A stretch of DNA of 64,000 nucleotides from Aporhodopirellula aestuarii (GTDB taxonomy: Bacteria; Planctomycetota; Planctomycetia; Pirellulales; Pirellulaceae). How positions within the stretch are numbered: the stretch's first letter is position 1; every line of letters starts with the position of its first letter. The notes under the pieces were generated by a model. That model did not search any database and was not told the origin of the DNA. It was given only the letters and a program-made list of their open reading frames with translations. Below are positions 48,043-56,797 of the stretch, piece after piece. The stretch spans positions 26,866-90,865 of the forward strand of contig NZ_JAMQBK010000042.1 of assembly GCF_023701485.1 (NCBI RefSeq). Direction: 5' to 3'. Position numbers and translations under genes: made by a program.

Positions 48043-48747
48043 TTGTGCGGCACTCATCATCAGGAGAATCGCAAACGAAAATCTGGGCTAAGCCGACGTG
48101 ACCTCTTTCACGGGCGTCTTTGGAAATCCGCTCGCCCGACGCAGTTCGAACCACTCGTCACTCGATATCCCAAGCCGGTTGTCGACGAGACACCGGTTTC
48201 GAAACCACGCAGTATCAGCGGAATCAATATCGATCCGGTTCCGCCGACCAACCTCGGTGTCACGTTGCGGTCAAAACCGGTTCCCGTTTTCCGTCCGCCG
48301 GGCGCGATCGATGAAGCTCAATTCCTGGTCGGTTGCACACGTTGTGGCGACTGCATCACAGTCTGTCCGTATGACGCGATTCGAACGGCAACCGAACGAT
48401 ACGGGAGTGTTGCTGGGACGCCCGTCATCGAAGCCGACACGCAAGCCTGCATGATGTGCGAAGATTTTCCCTGCATCACTGCATGCAAACCTGGTGTGTT
48501 GGTCGATTCGATCCCAAAGGTGATGGGCACCGCGCGAGTGACCGAGCACCTCTGTTTGGCGCATCACCATACGACGTGCACCGTGTGTAGCGAGCGTTGT
48601 CCCGTAGAGGGAGCAATCACCGTGCGCGATGGCAAGCCAACAGTTATCGAAGACATTTGCACCGGATGTGGCGTCTGTCGTTACGTATGTCCTGCGCCCG
48701 AAAACGCTATCCTGTTGATGCCCGCGTTCTCTCGCCCTGGGATTTAG
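48043..48747 (+). CDS. NapF/NapG-like ferredoxin, four [4Fe-4S] clusters
   Basis: Follows napB. It carries 'LSRRDLFHG', an NapF/NapG-type N-terminal motif, then Cys clusters 'CTRCGDCITVCPYDA', 'CMMCEDFPCITAC', 'CTVCSERCPVEGA' and 'CTGCGVCRYVCPAPENA'. It probably serves in Nap assembly or electron supply. The start is unclear. The frame is open from within napB, but the only starts near the conserved region are TTG at 48016 or 48043, with no ribosome site. An ATG at 48003 and a CAGGAG site at 48058-48063 lie in or before other frames. A small frameshift near 48060-48090 is possible. Family assignment is firm; the N-terminus is not. Confidence 0.8.
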   Translation: MCGTHHQENRKRKSGLSRRDLFHGRLWKSARPTQFEPLVTRYPKPVVDETPVSKPRSISGINIDPVPPTNLGVTLRSKPVPVFRPPGAIDEAQFLVGCTRCGDCITVCPYDAIRTATERYGSVAGTPVIEADTQACMMCEDFPCITACKPGVLVDSIPKVMGTARVTEHLCLAHHHTTCTVCSERCPVEGAITVRDGKPTVIEDICTGCGVCRYVCPAPENAILLMPAFSRPGI

Positions 48748-48819
48748 CAAAGACGCCCACGCTCGCGACCGAGTCACCCCGCTCCGCGATCTACTCTCCA
48801 CGATAACAAGCTCGTCTCC

Positions 48820-49110
48820 ATGCTCGACAATGAACCGCTTCCCGAAATACTTCAGGCCGAATGGGCGGGGGATCAAGTGAGGGCGTTGTTCGCCGATCTC
48901 GCCGCCGGTGCCGACGTTCGGCATGTCCAGATGCGCACGCCGGAGACCGACGGTACGGTGTCACTCGCCGAAGCGGAATCGGCGTTTGTTGCCGGCCAGG
49001 CGATCGCGATCCAAGTACGCTATGTGTTCGAAAACGAAATGTGGTGTGACACCATCATGCCGGGAAACCCAACAACCAAAATCATCCGCAATCGTCTACC
49101 AAACGGCTAG
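48820..49110 (+). CDS. Small unknown protein after the nap genes
   Basis: 96 residues, no signal peptide or membrane segment, mixed alpha/beta composition ('LPEILQAEWAGDQVRALFADLAAG', broken by a turn; 'AIAIQVRYVFENEMWCDTIMPG'). I recognise no family. The ATG at 48820 lies 73 nt after the ferredoxin. It could be the last gene of the nap unit, though its link to nitrate reduction is only positional. Confidence 0.55.
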   Translation: MLDNEPLPEILQAEWAGDQVRALFADLAAGADVRHVQMRTPETDGTVSLAEAESAFVAGQAIAIQVRYVFENEMWCDTIMPGNPTTKIIRNRLPNG

Positions 49111-49561
49111 TTCGTCGTCCCCGCTTAATTGCCACGTTACTCCGATCTTGCGCCTTGGCAGTCCAGTTCAATGGACTGCAGAGCACGCCAACCAACCTTT
49201 TGGACTTTGTTGTTAGTCCCCAATTGTCGACCGCACTCCGTCTATGGAGCTGAAGAACGCGGGTTCTGCGAAGGGGCGACCGGGCGACTTGTGCTGCTCC
49301 CCTGTATCCCGGGCTACTATCTCGACCTGATCCAAGAAACGGGACTGTAGTTTGTCCGGAAACCAACTGCTCACATTAGCTGTTGCGTCGCTCGAACGCA
49401 TTCGAGACGCAACGCCATTTTCTCGACCCGCGTGAAATGGAATGTGGTCGATGTCGGGGAAGGCGTAGAAAGCTTGACGACGATCGAGCGAGAGGCGAAA
49501 GCGTTCCCCGCCGAACAGGCGAATTCCGCCGCTATTGAAATTGGCGCCCCGCCAACGTCGG
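49111..49561. other. 451-nt stretch without a supported gene
   Basis: Several short open frames overlap on both strands, none with a recognisable domain, a credible ribosome site or steady codon use. On the minus strand 'AFPDIDHIPFHAGREN' vaguely recalls an HNH-type motif but lacks the cysteine pairs and continuation. It may be decayed sequence; I assign nothing. Confidence 0.4.
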
Positions 49562-50068
49562 TCAAGTCTCGGGAAGATCGTTGAGAGCAACCGAGGCATA
49601 CTCATCGGATTCAACGAACGTCACGACCGAATCGCGTAACTGTGCGATGATCGTGTCTGACGCGTCTACAGCGAACATCTCAAGTTCCACTTTGGATCCT
49701 GCTGGGCTGGCGAGAATTTGGCGAACGGACTCGGGTGTGAGTGGATGAATGTCAGCTTCTTTTAGCAGGTCCAGGATTCGTCTTTCTTCTTCGGAACGCA
49801 CTTCAACTAATTCGTCGTTGAAAAAGAGACGAGCAGGATCGGCGGACGTTTCGATGACGTGTTGGTTCAAACGTACTGAACATCTTTGCCCTGAATCCGC
49901 GATCGCATAAAGCGTGGTCGTTCCACCATCAAGCAATATTGATGAATAGACCAGCGTGATTTTGTTCGCGTTTTCCAGGGAAAATAATTCTGATTCCCAA
50001 CTCTGAGCTTTCTGTCCGCAGCCCACCAACGAAATCGCGACGATGATCGGTAGTGTCAGATAACGCAT
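49562..50068 (-). CDS. Putative lipoprotein of unknown function
   Basis: 168 residues. 'MRYLTLPIIVAISLVGCGQK' is a lipoprotein signal with the lipobox Cys at residue 17. The mature part is a small mixed fold with 'NKITLVYSSILLDGGTT', an acidic helix pair ('LVEVRSEEERRILDLLKEAD') and a final strand. I do not recognise the family. The ATG at 50068 was chosen because it begins the signal peptide; the upstream extension of the frame is not credible. It lies 46 nt after the membrane protein gene and is likely co-transcribed. Confidence 0.7.
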   Translation of the reverse strand: MRYLTLPIIVAISLVGCGQKAQSWESELFSLENANKITLVYSSILLDGGTTTLYAIADSGQRCSVRLNQHVIETSADPARLFFNDELVEVRSEEERRILDLLKEADIHPLTPESVRQILASPAGSKVELEMFAVDASDTIIAQLRDSVVTFVESDEYASVALNDLPET

Positions 50069-50114
50069 GCTTTCGTTTACGGTTCGCGGGGCAACACCAA
50101 ACGCTAGGGTACGC

Positions 50115-50588
50115 TCAGGGCTCGAAATAAATTGGGTCGTACAGATCCCAGTAGCCGGTGAAATAGATTGCGCAAAAAACGCTGTAGAATGCGATGTTGG
50201 CAACAACGATCATGGCGATGCCGTGGAGGGCCGCGATCCCAAGTCCGCGGAATCCACGTGTAACGACGAGATAGAGTACGAGAGAAATTGGGCAAAATAG
50301 CAAGTGAAGCATGCGGAGTACGGGATGAAACGTGACTGCACGTATGCGGGCGTCATTAATTGCCCAGGTTGTCCCAACAATGGCGAAAACAATGGAGTGG
50401 ACGCAGTAAGCGGTTGCGCTGTCGTAGTGAAACACGCCGAAGGCAGATGCAAACGCAACGGTCGCGTAGAGCGAGAGAAGGAGAAGGGTTTGCGTTGACC
50501 TTTGGATGCGGTCGCGCTCCCGAGAGCCCAGTGGCATATCAGACGCGGAATACGGCTGGACGTCAGGAGGAATGTCCGGTGTCGTCAT
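50115..50588 (-). CDS. Small membrane protein, unknown function
   Basis: 157 residues with a soluble acidic N-terminus and four predicted membrane helices (about residues 33-53, 58-76, 90-110 and 122-145; for example 'LLLLSLYATVAFASAFG', 'IAMIVVANIAFYSVF'). Charged 'NDARIRA' and 'TRGFRGLG' lie between helices. No family recognised. It is probably transcribed together with the lipoprotein downstream. Confidence 0.65.
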   Translation of the reverse strand: MTTPDIPPDVQPYSASDMPLGSRERDRIQRSTQTLLLLSLYATVAFASAFGVFHYDSATAYCVHSIVFAIVGTTWAINDARIRAVTFHPVLRMLHLLFCPISLVLYLVVTRGFRGLGIAALHGIAMIVVANIAFYSVFCAIYFTGYWDLYDPIYFEP

Positions 50589-50623
50589 CGAGGTTCATTC
50601 AAGGCAGTGGATCTTAGCTGGAT

Positions 50624-50753
50624 AGCGTCACTTTTCACGTAGCTCGATCTCTCCGCGACCGAGAATGGCTGGCGATATCTGCTTTCGGAGCCTCGGATAA
50701 ACTCAGCTACGTGAGAGGCAAAAACTCCGATTCGTCTGCCAGAACGTGACGCT
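50624..50753 (+). repeat. 130-nt nested palindromic element (AGCGTCAC ends)
   Basis: Outer arms AGCGTCAC (50624-50631) and GTGACGCT (50746-50753), middle arms TCACGTAGCT (50635-50644) and AGCTACGTGA (50705-50714), and inner CCGAG (50659-50663) and CTCGG (50692-50696) are all inverted. The right half recurs inverted at 30995-31066. The rest of 50589-51343 shows no gene I can support. Confidence 0.65.
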
Positions 50754-51343
50754 GTCTAGTTGGTCAAACAACTTCAGCTTGTGACGTATCGTGGATTCGG
50801 GCGCACTGCAAGATTTTAGCTTTATATCGCTGGAAACTTCTAGTCCCGCAGGTTCAGGCTTTGCGTGCGCGACTAAGAAAGAGGGATGAAAGGCACGCTC
50901 GCGTGTGGCAAGAGAAGACGATCGTCGGAGTTTGTGCCTTCACTGCGGTCGTGTAGCGTGTGTTCTGCGACTATTAACCATGCAGCCAATGTGCAAACCT
51001 CACGTCGTCGGCCACTCCGCGTCGATTATCTGTTATCTGGCGTAATGAACTCGATCAACATCCTACCCTTGGTTGGACTGACGATCGAATTCTTTTCGCT
51101 TGCGCGAGAGTTTGAATGCGGACCTGCTGGTTTGAGTGGATGCAAATCAAACCGTGGAGAAAGAGGCTGTGGAAAAGACGCAATTGCTTCCCTGCTCCGA
51201 TGACAACGGCATTGCTGCGAAACGCTGCCAAGTTTGATGTCGCAGCCGATCAGAAAGTGCTCGTTGCGTTCTCAACGTCGCGAGACGAGGGCTGGTTGTA
51301 GTCCAGAAGGTAGTCCGTGGAGGATTTCATCTGTTCGATCACA

Positions 51344-51964
51344 TCATCGCGTGACCTGGCGTTTGCCATCGTAATGGATCGCGCGTTGTCGGCCGGCAAC
51401 CATGTCCCAATCCATGCGGTGGGGCGGATTGAGATAGTGACGGTAGGCAACAGCCATTTGCCGGGCGACCTCAGTGTACGGCACGCCACCAAAGCCAGCG
51501 CCCATGGCAGGAAACACGACCGTTTCGATCTGCGTTTGGCTCGATGCTTTGTGGCGATACACGGCAAGAAGTGATGCCCACGTTGCCGCATACACCTTGT
51601 CGGTGCCCACGATTGAACCCGGAACACGCATGGTCGGCGAGTGAGCTATGAATGGATAGTTGGGTTTCCCGGTCGGTTCAATGAATGACGAGCCAATGGG
51701 TTGCTCGCCGAGATACTCATCCATGATTCGCGTTTGCACGCGGCGCATCAGATCCTCGCCGTGGAATCGGATCACGGCCGCATCGATGCCAGCGTTCATG
51801 ATCCCGAAGGCGTTGGCAGCAGTGACGAAACAATCGTGCGGCGGCAAGTCTTCGAAGCGAGATTGAATCACCGTAACACGCGGCAGGCCGTCAAAGCGAT
51901 CACGGAAGGCATCGCACATTTCTGCCTCGGGATGGATGAGCCACAGATCGATCGGTAGTGCCAT
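51344..51964 (-). CDS. Macro-domain protein
   Basis: 206 residues, most of it one macro (ADP-ribose-binding) domain: 'CFVTAANAFGIMNAGIDAAV' supplies the ligand-binding Asn/Gly loop, and 'VVFPAMGAGFGGVPYTEVARQMAVAY' the second loop. Family members bind or hydrolyse ADP-ribose and its derivatives in the cytoplasm. The longer opening loop and the C-terminal basic extension resemble the stand-alone macro proteins often located with toxin or NAD-related genes, but no such partner is here. The ATG at 51964 is preferred over TTG 51982; GGAG lies 12 nt upstream. Confidence 0.82.
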   Translation of the reverse strand: MALPIDLWLIHPEAEMCDAFRDRFDGLPRVTVIQSRFEDLPPHDCFVTAANAFGIMNAGIDAAVIRFHGEDLMRRVQTRIMDEYLGEQPIGSSFIEPTGKPNYPFIAHSPTMRVPGSIVGTDKVYAATWASLLAVYRHKASSQTQIETVVFPAMGAGFGGVPYTEVARQMAVAYRHYLNPPHRMDWDMVAGRQRAIHYDGKRQVTR

Positions 51965-52244
51965 TAAGTTGAGATTCTCCAAGTAAAAGAACGACGGGCG
52001 TGTTGGCTGACCGTCAGGACGATTGATCTTAACGCAGAACCCGCCGGCAATACAGGTTTAACGCAACATCGACTCACGAAACGACTCAGTCACATAGGAC
52101 TCCGAGAGTACAGAGAAGACGGCAGACAGGACTCTCGGTGACCACTGTGATCTCGGTGGCTCAACCGTCCACGCACCGTTTCCGCCATTAGACTTGATGC
52201 AGATGGCTGGGGCGTCGACTGGGATGCGGGCTTTGGATGAGCGA

Positions 52245-52889
52245 TTATCGGTCGAGTGTTACTTGCCAGGACTTGGAAAGTTCGGGGCAGGCGGCGAGAC
52301 GGCGGTCATCTTCGCTACGCCGTGGTTTGGCGAACATGACGTCGTTGGCGAAGTCGACTGTGAACTCGGGATGGAGTCGCTCGGTGAGTGTCATCGTTTG
52401 GCCGGCTTCGATTTCGCCTTCTTGAAGGACTCGCAAGTACCAGCCCGTCATTCGGGTTTGTTGGACACGTACAGCTAGTTTGGGAACGCCCCATCGTGTC
52501 GACAACTTCCAGCACGGTTGACGCGCCTGTGAAACCTGCAATACGCAGCTTCCGACTTTAAAAATGTCGCCGATGCAAACCTCTTTGCCGGTGATCCTCG
52601 CGAGCGTGAGGTTTTCGCCGAATGAGCCGTCCGCCCAATCGATTTGCGGGAATTCACTCGACCAGTGCTTGTAGTGGGCTTGCGGGTACGCCAAGACCGC
52701 TTTGTCGGGACCGCCGTGGTGAACCAGGTCGGATTGTTGGTCACCTTCGATATTGGTGAAGCGGACGCGGACCGGCCCCGAGATGGGATCTTTGATAATT
52801 GCCGACGTCCAGTCTTTTCCCGTTTCTTCCGCGGAGAAGTTGCGAGGCTTTCCGACGTGAATGGATATCACCGCGATAGGATCAACCAT
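52245..52889 (-). CDS. MOSC-domain protein (YiiM-like)
   Basis: 214 residues with a MOSC core: 'FTNIEGDQQSDLVHHGGPDKAVLAYP', 'GSFGENLTLARITGKEVCIGDIFKVG', and the conserved Cys in 'ARQPCWKL', which would bind the molybdenum cofactor sulfur. The C-terminal three-alpha segment (~155-214) is like YiiM. YiiM proteins reduce N-hydroxylated compounds using Mo cofactor. The start (MVDPIAV at 52889) overlaps the end of the DinB gene by 8 nt, so the two are co-translated. The frame's earlier start at 52907 is less likely. Confidence 0.88.
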   Translation of the reverse strand: MVDPIAVISIHVGKPRNFSAEETGKDWTSAIIKDPISGPVRVRFTNIEGDQQSDLVHHGGPDKAVLAYPQAHYKHWSSEFPQIDWADGSFGENLTLARITGKEVCIGDIFKVGSCVLQVSQARQPCWKLSTRWGVPKLAVRVQQTRMTGWYLRVLQEGEIEAGQTMTLTERLHPEFTVDFANDVMFAKPRRSEDDRRLAACPELSKSWQVTLDR

Positions 52890-53367
52890 AGAGATGCGGC
52901 GTTTCAATGCCGTTGGTGCGAAGGTAGACGAGCAAGTGCGCGCGATGATGTGCCACGTGGCTGACCATGTACATTCGATAGATGATGTAGCGAGGTTGGG
53001 TCAGGACCGGCTGCCCACCGACGAGCAGTGACCACTCATCTTCGAGCGTATCGAGCGAGAAGTCCGCGATGACTTCTTTGGCCGATTCGATGTTCTTGTC
53101 GAACGCTTGAAGAGCATCTGCGACGGTCGCCATTTCAGGCGTCGTGTGGGGCGGTCCGTCGGGAGGGGCGACGTCAAACACGTTTTCACGCAAAATGATG
53201 TTCGCCCAACTCGGTATATCGGCGAGGTGGCTGACGTTCCATCGAATCGAATGCAGTGACTCGTCGGCTTGGTAATCCATTAACGCGTCGGGGGTGATTT
53301 CGATCACGCTGCGGGTGGAAGCCGACTCGATATCGAATTCTCGCAGCATCAGCGAACGCAAATCCAT
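52882..53367 (-). CDS. DinB-family protein
   Basis: 161 residues forming a DinB/YfiT four-helix bundle with the three metal-ligand histidines in 'RWNVSHLADI' and 'VSHVAHHRAHLLVYLR'. Such proteins include thiol-transferases (bacillithiol, mycothiol) and damage-induced proteins; the role here is unknown. The ATG at 53367 is preceded by AAGGAT. It overlaps the MOSC gene downstream. Confidence 0.85.
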   Translation of the reverse strand: MDLRSLMLREFDIESASTRSVIEITPDALMDYQADESLHSIRWNVSHLADIPSWANIILRENVFDVAPPDGPPHTTPEMATVADALQAFDKNIESAKEVIADFSLDTLEDEWSLLVGGQPVLTQPRYIIYRMYMVSHVAHHRAHLLVYLRTNGIETPHLYG

Positions 53368-53529
53368 TTCAAGATCCTTTGTGTGGCGGCGGTGCAAACT
53401 CGGCAGAGACGCAATCTTAACGGTTCGCTGCGATGATCAACAATCAGTGTTACGATGTGGCGGAGCGGCCGAGGGGGCATTGTCATGCGTTTGCCCAGAG
53501 CGGCAATCCTAATTTGAGGCGTCTACGGC

Positions 53530-54867
53530 ATGTTGTGCACGAATCTGATTCGCAAAAAACGCTTCGGCAAAGTTCTGGACGCTGACGAATGGCATTTCTT
53601 AATTGATTCTTTCTGCGATGGCAGTGTCACTGACGCTCAAATGGCGGCGATGGCGATGGCGATCTGCATTCGCGGGTTAACTCCGGATGAGATTTTTTGT
53701 TTGACGAACGAGATGCTCGCTAGTGGCACACGCTTGCCACGGGTCAGCGATCGTCCGCGGGTCGACAAGCACAGCACGGGCGGTTTAGGGGATAAGGTAT
53801 CGTTGATCCTTGCTCCGTTGCTTGCGAGCCTCGGCTGTGATGTGCCGATGATCAGTGGCCGGGGACTCGGCCGGACCGGGGGCACGTTGGATAAGCTCGA
53901 GGCGATTGAAGGTTTTCAGACCTCATTGTCAATCGAAGAATCGTCCAAAGTGCTTGCCGAGGTGGGGGCGTTTATTATCGGAGCGGATGAGAGAATCGCC
54001 CCGGCGGATCGGCGTTTGTATGCGTTGCGAGACGTGACCGCGACGGTGGAGTCAGTCGGGTTAATCACCGCCAGCATCCTGAGCAAAAAGCTTGCCGCGT
54101 CGCTCGACGCTCTCGTGATGGACGTCAAGGTCGGCAGTGGCGGATTCATGCCGACTCACGGTGAGGCGATCGAATTGGCCGAGAGTCTCGTTCGCGTTGG
54201 CGAGCAATCGGGGATGCCGACGCGGGCCATCTTGTCGGACATGGATCAACCTTTGGGAGACGCGTTCGGGGCATCGATCGGGAATGCGATCGAGGTCAAC
54301 GAGGCGATCGCGGTTTTGTCCGATCAAAGATCCTCCGAGTTAAACAGTCCGGTGCGTGAGCTGACGATCGCGTTGTCCGCTTCGGCACTCGTTCAAGCTG
54401 GAGTGATGGCCGACTTAGCGACCGCCGAGACGAAGTTGCGAGAACGTTTAGCCAGTGGACATGCGATGGAACGATTTGAAAAAATGGTTGTTGCGCAGGG
54501 GGGACATTTGAACGGTCCGCTGCCAGTGGCTCGGCGACGCGACTTTTTGGCCGAGCGAGATGGATTTGTTGAGCGAATCAATTGTCCGGCGATAGGGGAC
54601 GCGATCATCGCGGCTGGAGGCGGAAGAAAGCGGGGTGGCGAAAAGCTCGATCACCGCGTGGGGATCCAAACCTTTGTCCGGGTGGGGGATGCGGTGAAAA
54701 AGGGGCAGGTGCTCTTTGCAATATTTGATGATTCGGATTCAATCGCCACATCGATTCAGAACGCATCGGGGCCGTGGGTTTCACTGAGCGAGACCCCGGT
54801 TGCGGCGAGAGATTTGATTCTCGAATCGATCCCGTCGGACCCGGTTGCCCAACATGCGACGACCTGA
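53530..54867 (+). CDS. deoA: Pyrimidine-nucleoside (thymidine) phosphorylase
   Basis: Splits thymidine/uridine with phosphate in nucleoside salvage; cytoplasmic. 445 residues, full length. The phosphate loop 'KHSTGGLGDKVS', the signature 'SGRGLGRTGGTLDKLEAI', the base-binding 'YALRDVTATV' (Arg) and 'ILSKKLA' (Ser and Lys) are present. The signature normally reads GLGHTGGT. Here the His, an active-site residue of the E. coli enzyme, is Arg115 (codon CGG at 53872). Whether this changes activity is unknown. The C-terminal biotinyl-like domain is complete ('LDHRVGIQTFVRVGDAVKKG'). deoA and pdp homologues cannot be separated by eye. Confidence 0.9.
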   Translation: MLCTNLIRKKRFGKVLDADEWHFLIDSFCDGSVTDAQMAAMAMAICIRGLTPDEIFCLTNEMLASGTRLPRVSDRPRVDKHSTGGLGDKVSLILAPLLASLGCDVPMISGRGLGRTGGTLDKLEAIEGFQTSLSIEESSKVLAEVGAFIIGADERIAPADRRLYALRDVTATVESVGLITASILSKKLAASLDALVMDVKVGSGGFMPTHGEAIELAESLVRVGEQSGMPTRAILSDMDQPLGDAFGASIGNAIEVNEAIAVLSDQRSSELNSPVRELTIALSASALVQAGVMADLATAETKLRERLASGHAMERFEKMVVAQGGHLNGPLPVARRRDFLAERDGFVERINCPAIGDAIIAAGGGRKRGGEKLDHRVGIQTFVRVGDAVKKGQVLFAIFDDSDSIATSIQNASGPWVSLSETPVAARDLILESIPSDPVAQHATT

Positions 54868-54912
54868 ATTGTTGTTGATTGCCACTATCTACTTCTCATT
54901 TTAACTGCCGTC

Positions 54913-55578
54913 GTGCCGCACCTCGATCAACGACTCAAAGCCGTCGCGTGCCAGATCCGCTGTGGCACCCACGCCGATATCGGTTCGGATCATGGGCATT
55001 TGCTCAAAGCGTTGCTGGCATCGGGCCGGATCGAACGTGGCATTGCGATCGAGAACAAGGTGCGCCCTCACGCAAATTCGCAGGCGACGCTTGCCGGGTG
55101 CAACGCGGACGTGCGGTTGGCCGACGGGCTGGCCGGAATCGCGAGCGGAGAAGCCGACTGTCTGAGTATTTGCGGGATGGGAGGAGAATCGATCGTCCGT
55201 ATCCTGGAGGCGTATCCGGACCGCGTCCCCGTCACCGCGATTCTGCAGCCCAATCGCAGACCGGAATTGGTGCGGGCTTGGGCCCTGCGGAGCCACTACA
55301 ACCTCGCCGATGAGAGGATCGCCCACGGTCACTGGCGGTACGTGATCCTGCGGTTCGAAAAATCACAGAATTGCCCGGCAAACTGTCAAAGCCACCACGA
55401 CCCCGCCTACGACGGCCTCGACCGGGACGCCGCCTTGCTATTGGGCCCTCACCAGCTCCACCGCCGCGACAGCGATTTCATCACGGCACTTCGAGAAGAA
55501 CAAACGTATCTCCGCTCACTTGCCCGGCTTACCAAAGAAGCCACCAACCGTCTCGCGGTCATCGAGCGAGTGATCTAG
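54913..55578 (+). CDS. trmK: tRNA (adenine22-N1)-methyltransferase, TrmK
   Basis: 221 residues of the TrmK (COG2384) family, a SAM-dependent Rossmann methyltransferase that makes m1A22 in tRNA. 'HADIGSDHGHLLKALL' is the SAM-binding motif, 'CLSICGMGGESIVRIL' the catalytic loop, and 'AILQPNRRPELVRAW' the following conserved strand. The C-terminal helical part ends 'EEQTYLRSLARLTKEA'. The start is the GTG at 54913, 45 nt after deoA. It precedes the glycan cluster but does not share the Ala-Ala ending seen there. Confidence 0.88.
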   Translation: MPHLDQRLKAVACQIRCGTHADIGSDHGHLLKALLASGRIERGIAIENKVRPHANSQATLAGCNADVRLADGLAGIASGEADCLSICGMGGESIVRILEAYPDRVPVTAILQPNRRPELVRAWALRSHYNLADERIAHGHWRYVILRFEKSQNCPANCQSHHDPAYDGLDRDAALLLGPHQLHRRDSDFITALREEQTYLRSLARLTKEATNRLAVIERVI

Positions 55579-55723
55579 CGGGCTAGCCATCAGACCAAGC
55601 GTCTAACCGAAATCCCAACTTTGGCTGATCGACTCGCCTTGATGGCAAGTTAGGCATTTTGCTAGCGTCCGGTCGCGACGCACCACGACGATCCCCCTAT
55701 GCCTAATGCGAGGCGAGCCCCCG

Positions 55724-56692
55724 ATGCCGCGAGTACTACTGTCGAGCTGTTGCCCGAACTGGCCTCTCCTACGACAAACCCCCGGTTCGCTCGGTATCTG
55801 GGAAGATTTTGAGTTCGTCATGGGACCGAGTGCGGAGGACGTCGACGCGTGTGTCGTCTTGGATAATCCCGTATCCAGCATGGCGGTGACCTGTTGTCCG
55901 CAGAACACGTTCTTTCTGTCGTGGGAACCGCCCGAAATTCGTACGTTCAATGCGACATTCCTTAATCAATTTCGGTGGATTCAGACGTGTCATCCAACGG
56001 GACATCCCGGGCTCATTGAATCGCAGCAGTCACATCCGTGGCACGTCGGCGTGGATTCCGACCATGGATTTGCGCCGGTTTTAGACTACGACGCATTGCA
56101 TGCGATGCCGCGTCCTGAAAAGAGCGGCTTGATTAGCGTGGCGATTTCAGCCAAGGCGACGACGCCCGCTCACCGGCAACGTTTGGAATTTGTGAAGCAT
56201 TTGAAGAGGCGTTTGGGAGACCAGTTTCATATTTATGGACGTGGTCACCAATCCATCTCCGACAAATGGGCGGCCCTGGGAAACTATCGATATCACATCG
56301 CTATGGAGAATGCGTCGCGTCCGAACTACATCACGGAGAAACTCTCTGACGCATTTTTGGGACACTGCTTTCCGTTCTATTTCGGTGCCCCCAATGCCAC
56401 TGATTTCTTTCCGGAGGGGAGTTTTCAACCGATTGATATTTTCAATATCGATGAGGCGATTGAAATCATCTGCGACGGAATTCAATCGGATCTGGATGTT
56501 GTCCGTCGGCATGAGGCCGAGGCCGCCCGGCTAGCGGTGCTCGATGAATTGAATCTGTTTCCCATGCTCGTCGGTTTGCTGCGTGAGAAGATGGTGCAGG
56601 GACCTAAGCAGACTTTCACGGTCTATCCCAAAAAACACCGTATCAAAATCGGAGTTTCCAATCTTTCTCGTGTTTTCCGTAAGGCCGCATAG
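55724..56692 (+). CDS. GT10 fucosyltransferase-like protein
   Basis: 322 residues. The C-terminal half matches GT10 (alpha-1,3/1,4-fucosyltransferases using GDP-fucose): 'NYRYHIAMENASRPNYITEKLSDAFL' carries the acidic and Lys residues that bind GDP-sugar, followed by 'FPFYFGAPNATDFFP'. The N-terminal acceptor half is short and divergent ('NTFFLSWEPPEIRTFN'). It is cytoplasmic, probably decorating a lipid-linked glycan. The ATG at 55724 has GAGG upstream; ATG 55706 is an alternative. It ends in RKAA, the first member of the Ala-Ala series. Confidence 0.87.
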   Translation: MPRVLLSSCCPNWPLLRQTPGSLGIWEDFEFVMGPSAEDVDACVVLDNPVSSMAVTCCPQNTFFLSWEPPEIRTFNATFLNQFRWIQTCHPTGHPGLIESQQSHPWHVGVDSDHGFAPVLDYDALHAMPRPEKSGLISVAISAKATTPAHRQRLEFVKHLKRRLGDQFHIYGRGHQSISDKWAALGNYRYHIAMENASRPNYITEKLSDAFLGHCFPFYFGAPNATDFFPEGSFQPIDIFNIDEAIEIICDGIQSDLDVVRRHEAEAARLAVLDELNLFPMLVGLLREKMVQGPKQTFTVYPKKHRIKIGVSNLSRVFRKAA

Positions 56693-56797
56693 CGAAAAGT
56701 GGCGTTCGACGACGTCGTCTCAAAACTCATTTCTCGCCATGGGTAATCGAACTGCTAATCCTGTGAGTTCGTGATATGCAACACTAAGGACATCCAA

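Noticed and set aside
49213-49614. 133-codon minus-strand frame with an HNH-like 'DIDHIP' stretch
   Set aside because: Lacks the cysteine pairs and downstream His/Asn of HNH nucleases and overlaps the start of other frames; too weak to call even a remnant.
50886-51203. 105-codon plus-strand frame between the membrane protein and the macro gene
   Set aside because: No recognisable domain, low-complexity Arg/Ser start and no supporting ribosome site.
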